Source: an uncultured Psychroserpens sp. (GTDB lineage: Bacteria > Bacteroidota > Bacteroidia > Flavobacteriales > Flavobacteriaceae). From it: a DNA stretch of 64,000 bases. The DNA is taken from positions 992,001 through 1,056,000 of the forward strand of contig NZ_CANMRL010000001.1 in the NCBI RefSeq assembly GCF_947500255.1. Reading direction: 5' to 3'. Within the stretch, counting starts at the first letter, position 1, and each line of letters begins with the position of its first letter. The position numbers and the translations under genes are program-made. Of this stretch, positions 9,301 to 18,136 are shown in pieces. Below the pieces are notes generated by a model. That model was not told where the DNA came from and made no database searches. It saw nothing but the letters and a program-made list of their open reading frames with translations.

Positions 9301-10212
9301 TAGTGCTATTGGCGTCACTATTATTATCCATAACAGTGTTTCCCTAAACCATTTCTCTGAAATAACTTCAAGGTAATTGGTCATGATAATTGATAATGGT
9401 GCAAATAGAAAGATAAACTCACTCCCATTTTTTGATGGTGCTACGGCTATGATGACTATTCCTAATACGGCCATTAATATGACGAGTTTAAATGATGGTC
9501 TATAACTTTTCATTTGAGACTTTATATTCTTGATATAATAGAATAAAGCCCAAAGCCCAAAGGATAGTAATATTGTTGACCCTATGATAATTTGTTTAGA
9601 ATTTAAGGCACTAAAGTCTAAGCTAAAACCAAATAAGTTACTAGCAAAGTTAAACACATCAATTTCAAGTATGATAAAACACGATGCTGTAATTACAATA
9701 ACAGTAGCTATGCCTATGAACGGGATAATGTAGTTTTTCACATCTATAATCGCATATACTATTAATGCTGTAAAAATCAATATAAAAAACACTGAAGACC
9801 AAAAATAGAATAAAGTGGCTATTGCGATCCAAAAAGAAGCGTCGAACACCTTCTTTTTAATTGCTTTTTGAGATCTTAAACTTATTAAACGCCGTAATGC
9901 TAGCAATATAAAAAAGTTTGCTATAAGTATTTGAGAGTTTAAAATCGTTGGTGGTAGAATGGCAAAAAACAACACATACAAGACAATATGGTAGCTGTTG
10001 TTCTTAGCTAAACTGTTACGCGTTACTAGAAAATCAAAAACAAAGACAGACATTAAGCATACTAGAAATATAGCTGTTTGTTTAAAAAAGATGATAAGAT
10101 CGATATCGTTAGCTAAGATTTTAAATTTTGAAAGCACAAAAACCAGTAATAGCATAATGCTAACTACGATGTAGTGAATTGGTTTTGATTTGCTAAAAAA
10201 ATTTGAAATCAT
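9289..10212 (-). CDS. DUF6427 family integral membrane protein
   Basis: A 307-residue polytopic membrane protein with about eight to nine hydrophobic segments from residue 12 to the C-terminus and few soluble stretches. The position between upp and a DUF6341 gene, and the N-terminal text (short basic start, then long hydrophobic helices), match DUF6427 of Flavobacteriaceae. No catalytic motif is visible and the function is unknown. Its 3' end overlaps upp by 12 bases in convergent orientation and includes one arm of a 10-bp inverted repeat. Confidence 0.75.
   Translation of the reverse strand: MISNFFSKSKPIHYIVVSIMLLLVFVLSKFKILANDIDLIIFFKQTAIFLVCLMSVFVFDFLVTRNSLAKNNSYHIVLYVLFFAILPPTILNSQILIANFFILLALRRLISLRSQKAIKKKVFDASFWIAIATLFYFWSSVFFILIFTALIVYAIIDVKNYIIPFIGIATVIVITASCFIILEIDVFNFASNLFGFSLDFSALNSKQIIIGSTILLSFGLWALFYYIKNIKSQMKSYRPSFKLVILMAVLGIVIIAVAPSKNGSEFIFLFAPLSIIMTNYLEVISEKWFRETLLWIIIVTPIALLLL
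9296..9325. repeat. 10-bp perfect inverted repeat at the upp/DUF6427 junction
   Basis: AATAATAGTG and CACTATTATT pair perfectly around a ten-base loop. The hairpin spans the overlapping stop codons of two convergent genes. It lacks a T-run on either side, so it is not a classical rho-independent terminator, but it may still limit read-through. Confidence 0.55.
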
Positions 10213-10240
10213 TGGTCTGGTTTAAAATGAAAAAAATATG

Positions 10241-10248
10241 TAATTTTG
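10241..10248 (+). promoter_or_regulatory. Bacteroidota -7 box upstream of the DUF6341 gene
   Basis: TAATTTTG matches TAnnTTTG and lies 62 bases before the ATG at 10311. The nearest upstream TTG (10212) is 26 bases away, longer than usual. Confidence 0.5.
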
Positions 10249-10310
10249 CACTGTAAATATATGATTATACCAACGAAGCTCACAAAGAGATTCTAAAAAA
10301 ATATAATTTA

Positions 10311-10538
10311 ATGAAAGACTTTTTTTACGCTATAGAAGATTTATTCGTAAACGTATTGTTTGCTCCATTTGATGCGTTAAGAGCATTAGAATTAGAAAAT
10401 TGGTGGACGGCTAACTTGCTGTCTTGGGTTTTCATTATCATAGGCATTGTTGCCATGGTATACTGGATGCTACAACTCAAAAAATTTAATGCTAATAATG
10501 AAGAAGATAAGAGTATTACTTCTCATTCTTACTTATAG
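10311..10538 (+). CDS. DUF6341 family small membrane protein
   Basis: A 75-residue protein with an amphipathic N-terminus rich in aromatic residues (KDFFYAIEDLFVNVLFAPFD) and one clear transmembrane helix near residues 37-57 (LSWVFIIIGIVAMVYWML). This arrangement matches DUF6341, a small flavobacterial family found between DUF6427/upp and purD. The function is unknown. It ends one base before the stop of the convergent purD gene. Confidence 0.8.
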   Translation: MKDFFYAIEDLFVNVLFAPFDALRALELENWWTANLLSWVFIIIGIVAMVYWMLQLKKFNANNEEDKSITSHSYL

Positions 10539-10539
10539 T

Positions 10540-11811
10540 TTATAAATCGAAACCTATATCTTTTCGATAATTCATCTTATCAAAATGTAGTTTATCTATA
10601 TTTTGATAAGATTTTTTTATGGCCTCTTGGTAGGTGTTTCCGTAAGAAGTTATAGCCATAACACGTCCTCCAGAGGTCACGATCTTATTATCTTTAATAG
10701 TTGCTCCAGCATGAAATGGTATAGAACCATCAATCTGTTCTAAGCCTGTTATCTCCTTCCCTTTGTCATACGCTTCAGGGTAACCTCCAGATACTAGCAT
10801 TACAGTTGTCGCTGCTCTATCATCAATGTCAATATCGATATCATTTAAACGGTTTTCAGATATTGCTTTAAATATTTCAACGATATCATTTTTCAACCTT
10901 GGTAAAACAACTTCGGTTTCTGGATCACCCATTCTTACATTATACTCAATCACTTTTGGATCATTCCCAACCTTGATCAAACCAATAAATACAAATCCTT
11001 TGTAAGGCAAATTGTCTTTTTGAAGCCCTGAAATTGTAGGTTTAACAATTTGTTCTTCAATGGTATTTAAAAACTCATCTGTAGCAAAAGGAACTGGAGA
11101 TACTGCTCCCATTCCTCCCGTATTTAGTCCAGTGTCACCTTCTCCAATCCTTTTATAATCTTTAGCAGTAGGTAAGATTTTGTAATGTTTACCATCGGTT
11201 AACACAAAACAACTTAATTCGATACCGTCTAAAAATTCTTCAATAACAACTTTCGAACTCGCATCACCAAACTTAGCATCTACAAGCATGTTTTTAAGTT
11301 CAGCCTTTGCTTCATTTAGATCATTAAGAATTAAAACCCCTTTTCCTGCTGCTAAACCATCGGCTTTTAAAACATATGGAGGGTTTAATGTTTCAAGGAA
11401 TTTATAACCTTCTTCGACATTGTTAGCATTAAAACTTTGATAAGCAGCCGTAGGAATATTGTGTCTAAATAAAAATTCTTTAGCAAATTCTTTACTTCCT
11501 TCTAATTCTGCTGCGGCCTTTTGCGGACCAATAACCGCAACATGTTTTAATTGGTCATCATTTAAAAAGAAATCATGTATTCCTTGAACTAAAGGGTCTT
11601 CTGGGCCAACGACAACCATGTCAATATGATGTTCTAAAACCAAACTTTTTATCGCTTCAAAATCGGTAACACCAATATTTATATTTGTTGCTATTTGGGC
11701 CGTTCCAGAATTTCCAGGCGCCACAAAAAGGGCATCACATAATGGGCTTTGAGCTATTTTCCAAGCAAACGTATGTTCTCTTCCTCCAGAACCAAGAATT
11801 AAAATCGTCAT
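10540..11811 (-). CDS. purD: Phosphoribosylamine-glycine ligase
   Basis: An ATP-grasp enzyme that makes glycinamide ribonucleotide in purine synthesis. It begins with MTILILGSGGREH, the classical N-terminal P-loop-like motif, and contains the ATP-grasp elements PPYVLKADGLAAGKGV near residues 126-141 and KGFVFIGLIKV, NVRMGDPETE further on. I choose the ATG at 11811 (423 residues). An upstream in-frame TTG at 11832 would add seven residues, but it lies inside a perfect TAnnTTTG promoter box, so it is not a plausible start. Confidence 0.95.
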   Translation of the reverse strand: MTILILGSGGREHTFAWKIAQSPLCDALFVAPGNSGTAQIATNINIGVTDFEAIKSLVLEHHIDMVVVGPEDPLVQGIHDFFLNDDQLKHVAVIGPQKAAAELEGSKEFAKEFLFRHNIPTAAYQSFNANNVEEGYKFLETLNPPYVLKADGLAAGKGVLILNDLNEAKAELKNMLVDAKFGDASSKVVIEEFLDGIELSCFVLTDGKHYKILPTAKDYKRIGEGDTGLNTGGMGAVSPVPFATDEFLNTIEEQIVKPTISGLQKDNLPYKGFVFIGLIKVGNDPKVIEYNVRMGDPETEVVLPRLKNDIVEIFKAISENRLNDIDIDIDDRAATTVMLVSGGYPEAYDKGKEITGLEQIDGSIPFHAGATIKDNKIVTSGGRVMAITSYGNTYQEAIKKSYQNIDKLHFDKMNYRKDIGFDL

Positions 11812-11829
11812 GTTTTCAATTTGTTTGCG

Positions 11830-11837
11830 CAAAAATA
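11830..11837 (-). promoter_or_regulatory. -7 promoter box of purD
   Basis: The minus strand reads TATTTTTG, a full TAnnTTTG match, 18 bases before the chosen ATG. It rules out the upstream TTG start because the transcript would begin downstream of it. Confidence 0.6.
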
Positions 11838-11838
11838 A

Positions 11839-11870
11839 TTGCTTTTACGCTTAAAAAATAATTAGTTTTG
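11839..11870 (+). promoter_or_regulatory. -33/-7 promoter of the CapK-like gene
   Basis: TTG at 11839-11841 and TAGTTTTG at 11863-11870 are separated by 21 bases, which fits the Bacteroidota pattern TTG-N17-23-TAnnTTTG. The end of the -7 box is the TTG that could otherwise be taken as the start codon. Transcription would begin a few bases before the ATG at 11883, giving an almost leaderless message. The site is interleaved with the divergent purD promoter. Confidence 0.6.
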
Positions 11871-11882
11871 AAAAAATATCTA

Positions 11883-13205
11883 ATGACACTCTACAACTCG
11901 TTACTAAAGCATTTCATTTTACCTATAGGTGATGCTTTTACTAATGGGAATTATTTAAAGTACATTAAAGAGTGGAAAACAAATGATCTTAAATCTAATA
12001 CAGAACTCAGGAGTATTCAAAATCAAAACCTGCAACGCATTTTAGATCATGCCGTTACCAATGTTCCATTCTATAAAGATCAAAAGTCAACGGTTTTAAC
12101 TGATTTCCCTATTTTAACTAAGGCTGTTTTAAGAACACATACCGAAGACTTAGTCTCTAGATCATACAACCTTTCAAAATTAGATAAACATCATAGTAGT
12201 GGAAGTACTGGTCAGCAATCGTTTACTTATATGACTAGAGATCACACGTTTTATTTACGAGCACTACAAACACATTGGTGGCAATGGAGTGGTTATCGTT
12301 TTGGGGATTCGTTGCTCCAATTTGGAATTTCACAAAAGCGAAACGTTTTGAAATCTCTAAAGGATCTTTTTTTTAGAACGACCTATGTCAAAGCTTTTGG
12401 TTTATCTGAAACCGAATTAAAAGCTATTTTGCACAAAGTCAAAAAGAAAAAAAGTATATATATAGCTGGTTACCCTTCTGTTGTAAATCAATTAGCAAAA
12501 GTAAGTCTATCTCATCAAATACGGCCAAACGTAAAAGGAGTGATCTGCTTTGGTGACAAATTATTTGACCATTATAAAACTACCATTAAAAATGCCTTTG
12601 GATCACACATTTCTTTAGTTGACACTTATGGTTGTGCTGAAGGTTTATTAATGGCGTGTAAACATGAAGCGGATTATTACAGTATCATGTCTCCTCATGT
12701 TTATATTGAAGTGGTTGATGATGACGGAAAGCCTGTTGATGATGGAGTTATGGGACATGTATTAGTTACTTGCCTCACAAACTATGCAATGCCTTTAATA
12801 CGTTATCGCTTGGGTGACCTAGCCATCAAACTTCCTAAAGACAAGTATCCTGAACATATATCATTACAGTATCCTTTATTGCAAAAAGTTGTTGGAAGGG
12901 AAACTGATATCATAAAAACAACACAAGGAGTTACGCTTAATATTCATAGCTTTACGGGAGTTTTAGAATATTACCAAGCTATAGAACAGTACAAAATTAT
13001 TCAAAATGACTTAGAGCGTATTCGAATAGAATATATTGTTGATAAAACAAAGCCATTTGATATGAGTATACTAAACGAGATTAAATCTAAGCTTCAAAAA
13101 TTAACTAAAAACTGTTTAGATATTGTATTTGAAGAGGTTGATACGATTAAGCCAACAAAGTCTGGCAAACCTCAGATTATAGAATCCAACTTGAAAAAGA
13201 CTTAA
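11883..13205 (+). CDS. CapK/phenylacetate-CoA ligase-like adenylate-forming protein
   Basis: About 440 residues of an adenylate-forming fold: the phosphate-binding loop is HHSSGSTGQQ near residues 108-117 of the longest reading, the adenylate-contacting part is VDTYGCAEG near 255-263 and the hinge is IRYRLGDLA near 313-321. This is the CapK/PaaK-like family found in capsule clusters, where the true substrate is usually unknown. I prefer the ATG at 11883, because the in-frame TTG at 11868 lies in the promoter box. It is followed 52 bases later by a GT4 gene on the same strand, the only plus-strand pair inside the polysaccharide locus. Confidence 0.82.
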   Translation: MTLYNSLLKHFILPIGDAFTNGNYLKYIKEWKTNDLKSNTELRSIQNQNLQRILDHAVTNVPFYKDQKSTVLTDFPILTKAVLRTHTEDLVSRSYNLSKLDKHHSSGSTGQQSFTYMTRDHTFYLRALQTHWWQWSGYRFGDSLLQFGISQKRNVLKSLKDLFFRTTYVKAFGLSETELKAILHKVKKKKSIYIAGYPSVVNQLAKVSLSHQIRPNVKGVICFGDKLFDHYKTTIKNAFGSHISLVDTYGCAEGLLMACKHEADYYSIMSPHVYIEVVDDDGKPVDDGVMGHVLVTCLTNYAMPLIRYRLGDLAIKLPKDKYPEHISLQYPLLQKVVGRETDIIKTTQGVTLNIHSFTGVLEYYQAIEQYKIIQNDLERIRIEYIVDKTKPFDMSILNEIKSKLQKLTKNCLDIVFEEVDTIKPTKSGKPQIIESNLKKT

Positions 13206-13257
13206 ACACTAGTTGCTTTTTTTGTTGAGTTAAAAACCTCTATACGACCTAATTATA

Positions 13258-14412
13258 GTGAAAGATATTCTTATCATAACAAGTTACTTTCCTCCAGAAA
13301 TTGGAGCGGCTTCTAATCGAATTTTTCAGTTAGCAGACGGACTGCAAAAAAGAGGTTTTAATGTCAATGTTTTAACTCCCTTACCTAATTACCCCACAGG
13401 TAAAATTTTTGAAGGATACAAAGGGAAATTCAAGCATATTTCATTAGAAAATGGCATTACCGTTAATCGTCTTTGGATTTATGCCAGTAATTCTAAGAAT
13501 AAATTATTGCGCCTAATGGCTATGCTATCTTATAGTTTTAGTTTGGTTTGGTTTTTTATGTGGCATAAAATTCCAAAAACAGTTATTATACAATCACCTC
13601 CGCTCTTAGTTGCATTTACATGTTTGTTCTTTTTAAGAAAAAAGAAAAGAAACCTCATTTTAAATGTGAGTGATCTTTGGCCAATAGCTGGTCTAGAGTT
13701 GGGTGCTTTTAAAAAGAACTTTAGCTATAAAATGCTTGAAAGAATAGAACGTTATAATTACAAAAAAGCAAGTTTAGTTTTAGGGCAAAGCGAAGAAATA
13801 TTGACTCATGTGACTTCCCTTTTTTCAAAAAAACCAATATTTCTATATCGTAATTTCCCTGAATTTAACCCTCCTGAAATTGTAAAAGGTACAACACACA
13901 AAAAACTTAAAATCGTTTATGCTGGCTTATTAGGTATCGCTCAAGGCATCTATAAACTCTGTCAAGAATTAGATTATAATGATATTGAGTTACATATTTA
14001 TGGTTCTGGAGCTGAGCAATCTAAAATTGAGGACTTTATATCTAGTCATACCGAGTTGCCTGTTTTTTATCACGGCCATGTCACCAGGGAGGAGTTACAT
14101 AACCTTTTAATGCAATATGATGTCGCGATTATTCCGCTATTAAATAGAATTTATGGTAGTGTTCCTTCAAAAATATTTGAATATGCTCGTTTGGGTCTGC
14201 CAATGCTTTATTTTGGTGGTGGAGAAGGTGAAAGCATTATTGAGGCCCATAAACTTGGATGGGTTGCAAAGTCGGGAGATTATAATGATTTAAACAAGGT
14301 CATTTCTAAAATCAATACATTTTCGGTAGAAGAAAAAAGAAGTATTCAAAAAGAGGCATTAGCCCATTTCAATTTTAATAATCAATTAGAAAAGCTTAAA
14401 CCACATCTCTAG
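13258..14412 (+). CDS. Glycosyltransferase family 4 (WbuB-like)
   Basis: A 384-residue GT-B fold enzyme. The N-terminal acceptor domain begins ITSYFPPEIGAASNRI near residues 6-21 and is followed by LTPLPNYPTGKIFEGYKGK, both typical of the WbuB/WcaI branch. The donor domain has IVYAGLLGIAQGI near residues 219-231 and the usual FEYARLGLPMLYF region near 304-316, where the second half of the EX7E pair would fall. A GTG start is used. It ends four bases into the convergent sugar-phosphate transferase gene. The sugar is unknown. Confidence 0.87.
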   Translation: MKDILIITSYFPPEIGAASNRIFQLADGLQKRGFNVNVLTPLPNYPTGKIFEGYKGKFKHISLENGITVNRLWIYASNSKNKLLRLMAMLSYSFSLVWFFMWHKIPKTVIIQSPPLLVAFTCLFFLRKKKRNLILNVSDLWPIAGLELGAFKKNFSYKMLERIERYNYKKASLVLGQSEEILTHVTSLFSKKPIFLYRNFPEFNPPEIVKGTTHKKLKIVYAGLLGIAQGIYKLCQELDYNDIELHIYGSGAEQSKIEDFISSHTELPVFYHGHVTREELHNLLMQYDVAIIPLLNRIYGSVPSKIFEYARLGLPMLYFGGGEGESIIEAHKLGWVAKSGDYNDLNKVISKINTFSVEEKRSIQKEALAHFNFNNQLEKLKPHL

Positions 14413-15764
14413 TAGGCTTTGTCTTCTCCCTTTACAGCGTTTAAAAATGTTTGGGTAATTATTTTTAAATCTAATAAAATTGACCAATTCTCGATATAGA
14501 AGATATCGTATTTTACACGACCAATAATATCCTTATCCGTTTCTATTTCTCCTCTAAACCCACTTATTTGTGCTAAACCAGTAATTCCTGGTTTAACAAA
14601 ATGGCGTACCATAAACTTGTCAATTTTTTTGGCATACATATTTGTGTGACTCACCATATGAGGTCTTGGTCCAACTACAGACATATCACCAAATAGAACA
14701 TTAAAAAATTGAGGAAGTTCATCGATACTTGTTTTTCTAATAAATTTCCCAATCTTAGTAATTCGTTGATCACCGCGTGTTGCCTGGTATAAGTGAGCGT
14801 CCTTATTAGGTGTCATTGATCTAAATTTATAACAATCAAATTCCTTATAATTAAAACCATTTCTAGACTGCTTAAAAAACACAGGGCCTTTTGATTCTAA
14901 CTTAATCAAGATTGCAATTATTGGAGTTAGCCATGACAAGATAAAAATGACTACTAAACTTGAAAAAATGATATCAAATGTTCTTTTGATTACCATATTG
15001 AAAGAGTCTTCTAATGGAATATTTCTAAGCGATAAAATAGGAATGTAATCATAATACTCATATTTTAATTTTTTAGAATAAATCTCCTTATTGTCTGGTA
15101 AAAACTTTAAGATTTTAAGGTTGTTATCTGCAAAATCAGCAATGTCACTAATTTGTTGGTTGGACAGTTCGGAAATAGAGCAGTAGATTTCATCTATATC
15201 CTCTTTTTTAATATAGGTGAAATAATCTTCTAGTGATTCCTTCTTTTCTTTAATGCTGAATGTATTGACATGAACGTAACCGTATTCAGGGTTTTTATTG
15301 AAGAAGGTTTCTAGAGCTTGTGTTTTTTTATTGGCTCCAAAAATTACTGTTCGCCTAAAGTTTCCGCCAAATGATACACGGTATTTCTGAAGTAAATAAT
15401 AAATAGTAAACTTAAAAAATGTAATCCCTAAAAAGACCGAAAAAATATACTTAAAAATGGTTATAGGATAGATATTTAAATCATGATAATATCCAGAGAA
15501 AGAAAACATTACCAAAGTAAACAGCACCATTTGTGTGAGGGTTAAAGAGAAAATTTTAACCTCTCTTGTGTACCTGTAGACTTCATAAAAATTTGAATAC
15601 ACTGATAGTGTAATCCAGGCTATCGATGTAAATACAATAAAAACAATCGGATCGATGTTTTTAAAGAAATAAAAAATAGCAAGACCATTCACTATACTTA
15701 AATCAATTAAATATGAAATTGGTCTTAAATACCCTGAGTACCGTCCTTGTTTAAATAAGCTCAA
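14409..15764 (-). CDS. Exopolysaccharide polyprenyl glycosylphosphotransferase (initiating enzyme, WcaJ/WbaP type)
   Basis: A 451-residue membrane enzyme that transfers a sugar phosphate to undecaprenyl phosphate and starts repeat-unit assembly. There are four N-terminal membrane helices (about residues 14-32, 39-57, 78-98 and 104-124), a central CoA-binding-like domain with VIFGANKKTQ, then a hydrophobic helix near 260-285 and the catalytic domain with QSRNGFNYKEFDCYKFRSM, TSIDELPQFFNV and VVGPRP. All hallmark motifs of the C-terminal transferase domain are intact. It follows the UDP-glucuronate decarboxylase gene by one base and ends in convergence with the GT4 gene. Confidence 0.93.
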   Translation of the reverse strand: MSLFKQGRYSGYLRPISYLIDLSIVNGLAIFYFFKNIDPIVFIVFTSIAWITLSVYSNFYEVYRYTREVKIFSLTLTQMVLFTLVMFSFSGYYHDLNIYPITIFKYIFSVFLGITFFKFTIYYLLQKYRVSFGGNFRRTVIFGANKKTQALETFFNKNPEYGYVHVNTFSIKEKKESLEDYFTYIKKEDIDEIYCSISELSNQQISDIADFADNNLKILKFLPDNKEIYSKKLKYEYYDYIPILSLRNIPLEDSFNMVIKRTFDIIFSSLVVIFILSWLTPIIAILIKLESKGPVFFKQSRNGFNYKEFDCYKFRSMTPNKDAHLYQATRGDQRITKIGKFIRKTSIDELPQFFNVLFGDMSVVGPRPHMVSHTNMYAKKIDKFMVRHFVKPGITGLAQISGFRGEIETDKDIIGRVKYDIFYIENWSILLDLKIITQTFLNAVKGEDKAY

Positions 15765-15765
15765 A

Positions 15766-16752
15766 TTATGGTTTTATGTGTTTTGAAAAATCTCTGTGAT
15801 CTCTTCTAAATAAGTCCTCTTGTGATAGGCTTTTAAAATACGCATAGGTTTTTTTCATTCCTTCTTCACGACTTACTTTTGGTTCCCAATTTAATAACTT
15901 TTTTGCTAAAGAGATATCCGGTTGTCTTTGCATTGGGTCATCTACTGGTAAATCCTTATAAATTACTTTTTGAGATGTATTTGTAAGCTTTATAATTTCC
16001 TCTGCAAAATCTCGAATCGAAATTTCGTTTGGATTTCCAATGTTTACTGGATATACATAATCGCTAAATAACAACCTGTAGATGCCTTCGATTTGATCAT
16101 CTATGTAACAAAAGGATCTGGTTTGGGAGCCATCTCCAAAAACAGTTAAATCTTCACCTCTTAAAGCTTGACCCATAAAAGCCGGAATAACTCTTCCATC
16201 ATTTAGTCTCATTCTTGGACCATAGGTGTTAAAAATACGAACAATTCTAGTTTCTAATCCATGAAACCTATGGTATGCCATTGTTATCGACTCTTGAAAG
16301 CGTTTAGCTTCATCATAAACACCTCGTGGGCCTATAGTATTTACGTTGCCATAATAGGATTCGGTTTGCGGGTGAACCAGAGGATCTCCATAAACCTCAG
16401 AAGTAGAGGCAATTAACAATCTTGCTTTTTTTGCCTTTGCTAAGCCAAGTAAATTATGAGTCCCAAGTGACCCAACCTTTAAGGTTTGGATTGGAATTTT
16501 TAAATAATCTATTGGACTAGCAGGAGACGCAAAATGTAGAATGTAATGAAGAGGCTTATCTACAGTAATATGCTGAGTCACATCATGTTCTATAAACTCA
16601 AAATTAGGGTGAGACTGTAGGTGTTCTAAATTACGTTTATCACCAGTAATGAAGTTGTCCATACCTATAACATAAAACCCCTCTTTTATGAATCGGTCAC
16701 ATAAGTGCGAGCCTAAAAAACCTGCGGCTCCAGTTATAAGTACATTTTTCAT
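15766..16752 (-). CDS. UDP-glucuronic acid decarboxylase (UDP-xylose synthase type SDR)
   Basis: A 328-residue extended SDR. The cofactor motif GAAGFLGS is at residues 8-15 and the catalytic tyrosine and lysine lie in [11 protein letters not shown] near 145-155. The text [20 protein letters not shown] and [20 protein letters not shown]-like region is that of UDP-glucuronate decarboxylases (UXS), which convert UDP-glucuronate to UDP-xylose. The start overlaps the stop of ugd by one base, so the two enzymes form a path from UDP-glucose to UDP-xylose within one transcript. A UDP-4-keto-pentose product is a less likely alternative. Confidence 0.9.
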   Translation of the reverse strand: MKNVLITGAAGFLGSHLCDRFIKEGFYVIGMDNFITGDKRNLEHLQSHPNFEFIEHDVTQHITVDKPLHYILHFASPASPIDYLKIPIQTLKVGSLGTHNLLGLAKAKKARLLIASTSEVYGDPLVHPQTESYYGNVNTIGPRGVYDEAKRFQESITMAYHRFHGLETRIVRIFNTYGPRMRLNDGRVIPAFMGQALRGEDLTVFGDGSQTRSFCYIDDQIEGIYRLLFSDYVYPVNIGNPNEISIRDFAEEIIKLTNTSQKVIYKDLPVDDPMQRQPDISLAKKLLNWEPKVSREEGMKKTYAYFKSLSQEDLFRRDHRDFSKHIKP

Positions 16753-18062
16753 TAAACTTCTGTATTTCTTCCTATTGATGCATAGAAAAACCCTTCACTT
16801 TTCACATCGTTTACATCATATAAGTTTCGTCCATCAAAAATGTTTAGTGCTTTCATTTTTGATTTTAATTTATTAAAATCTGGTGTTCTAAATATACTCC
16901 ATTCTGTACAGATAATCAAAGCATCAACATCTTCTAAAACATCATACATATTCTTTGCATAATACAGTTTGTCTCCTAATTTTCTTTGCACATTAGACAT
17001 GGCTTCAGGATCAAAAACTCGTAATGAAGCACCTTGACTTAACAATTCTTCAATCATATATAACGATGGTGCTTCTCTAATATCATCGGTTTCGGGTTTA
17101 AACGCCAGACCCCAAATACCAAATGTCTTTCCTTTTAAAGAACTATCAAAGTGAGACATGATTTTTGGCATCAATATTTTCTTTTGAGTATCATTAACTT
17201 TTATAACAGATTTTAAGATGTCAAACTCATAGCCATTATCTTGACCCGACTTGAATAATGCTTTAACATCTTTAGGAAAACAAGAACCTCCATATCCTAT
17301 TCCTGGAAATAAAAAACGTTTTCCAATGCGTGAATCTGTACCCATCCCAACTCGAACTTTATCAACATCTGCACCTACTTTTTCGCAGAAATTAGCAATT
17401 TCATTCATAAACGTAATTTTAGTTGCTAAAAATGAGTTTGCTGCGTATTTGGTAAGTTCAGCTGAGCGCTCGTCCATGATAATAATTGGATTACCTGATC
17501 TTACAAAAGGTTTGTACAATTTTTCCATAAGCTTTGTGGCTCTATCAGAACTTGACCCAACCACAATTCGTTCAGGTTTTAGAAAATCATCGACAGCAAA
17601 TCCTTCTCTTAAGAATTCTGGGTTTGAAACCACATCAAATTCTACAGTAGTCTCATTGGAGATGGTTGCTTTTACTTTATCTGAAGTTCCGACAGGAACC
17701 GTACTTTTATCGACAATTACTTTATAATCTTTTATATGTTTTCCAATGTCCTTAGCCACACCAAGAACATAGGATAAATCGGCAGACCCATCTTCATCTT
17801 CTGGAGTTGGTAACGCTAAAAAAATGATGTCTCCATGATCTAATCCTTCAGAAAGTGAAGTAGAAAACTTAAGTCTGTTAGCTTTGATATTACGTTCAAA
17901 TAGAACGTCTAAGTGAGGTTCGTATATAGGAACGACACCTTTTTGCATTTGTTCTACTTTATCTTGGTCAATATCTATACAAAGTACTTCATTTCCTGTT
18001 TCGGCTAAACATGTACCTGTTACTAAGCCTACATAGCCAGTGCCGATTACTGATATTTTCAT
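16752..18062 (-). CDS. ugd: UDP-glucose 6-dehydrogenase
   Basis: A 436-residue enzyme that oxidises UDP-glucose to UDP-glucuronate with NAD. It starts [21 protein letters not shown] with the Rossmann GXGYVG motif, has the catalytic cysteine in [14 protein letters not shown] near residues 256-269 and the C-terminal UDP-binding part with [18 protein letters not shown] near 318-335. Its product is the substrate of the next gene. It is first in the operon, with a TAnnTTTG box 20 bases upstream. Confidence 0.96.
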   Translation of the reverse strand: MKISVIGTGYVGLVTGTCLAETGNEVLCIDIDQDKVEQMQKGVVPIYEPHLDVLFERNIKANRLKFSTSLSEGLDHGDIIFLALPTPEDEDGSADLSYVLGVAKDIGKHIKDYKVIVDKSTVPVGTSDKVKATISNETTVEFDVVSNPEFLREGFAVDDFLKPERIVVGSSSDRATKLMEKLYKPFVRSGNPIIIMDERSAELTKYAANSFLATKITFMNEIANFCEKVGADVDKVRVGMGTDSRIGKRFLFPGIGYGGSCFPKDVKALFKSGQDNGYEFDILKSVIKVNDTQKKILMPKIMSHFDSSLKGKTFGIWGLAFKPETDDIREAPSLYMIEELLSQGASLRVFDPEAMSNVQRKLGDKLYYAKNMYDVLEDVDALIICTEWSIFRTPDFNKLKSKMKALNIFDGRNLYDVNDVKSEGFFYASIGRNTEV

Positions 18063-18081
18063 TAATTATAGTATTTAAAGG

Positions 18082-18089
18082 CAAAAATA
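18082..18089 (-). promoter_or_regulatory. -7 promoter box of the ugd operon
   Basis: TATTTTTG on the minus strand matches TAnnTTTG and is 20 bases before the ugd ATG at 18062. No TTG is found at the expected upstream distance. Confidence 0.55.
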
Positions 18090-18136
18090 GAAAAATAAAG
18101 GTGGTAGATTATAATAATTTAATCTAAAAAAACGGT

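Noticed and set aside
11868-11882. TTG start that would add five residues to the CapK-like protein
   Set aside because: The TTG is the end of a full -7 promoter box, so it should lie upstream of the transcript start.
18105-18124. AGATTA...TAATCT inverted repeat upstream of ugd
   Set aside because: Only six AT-rich pairs and no T-run. It is likely chance in AT-rich DNA.
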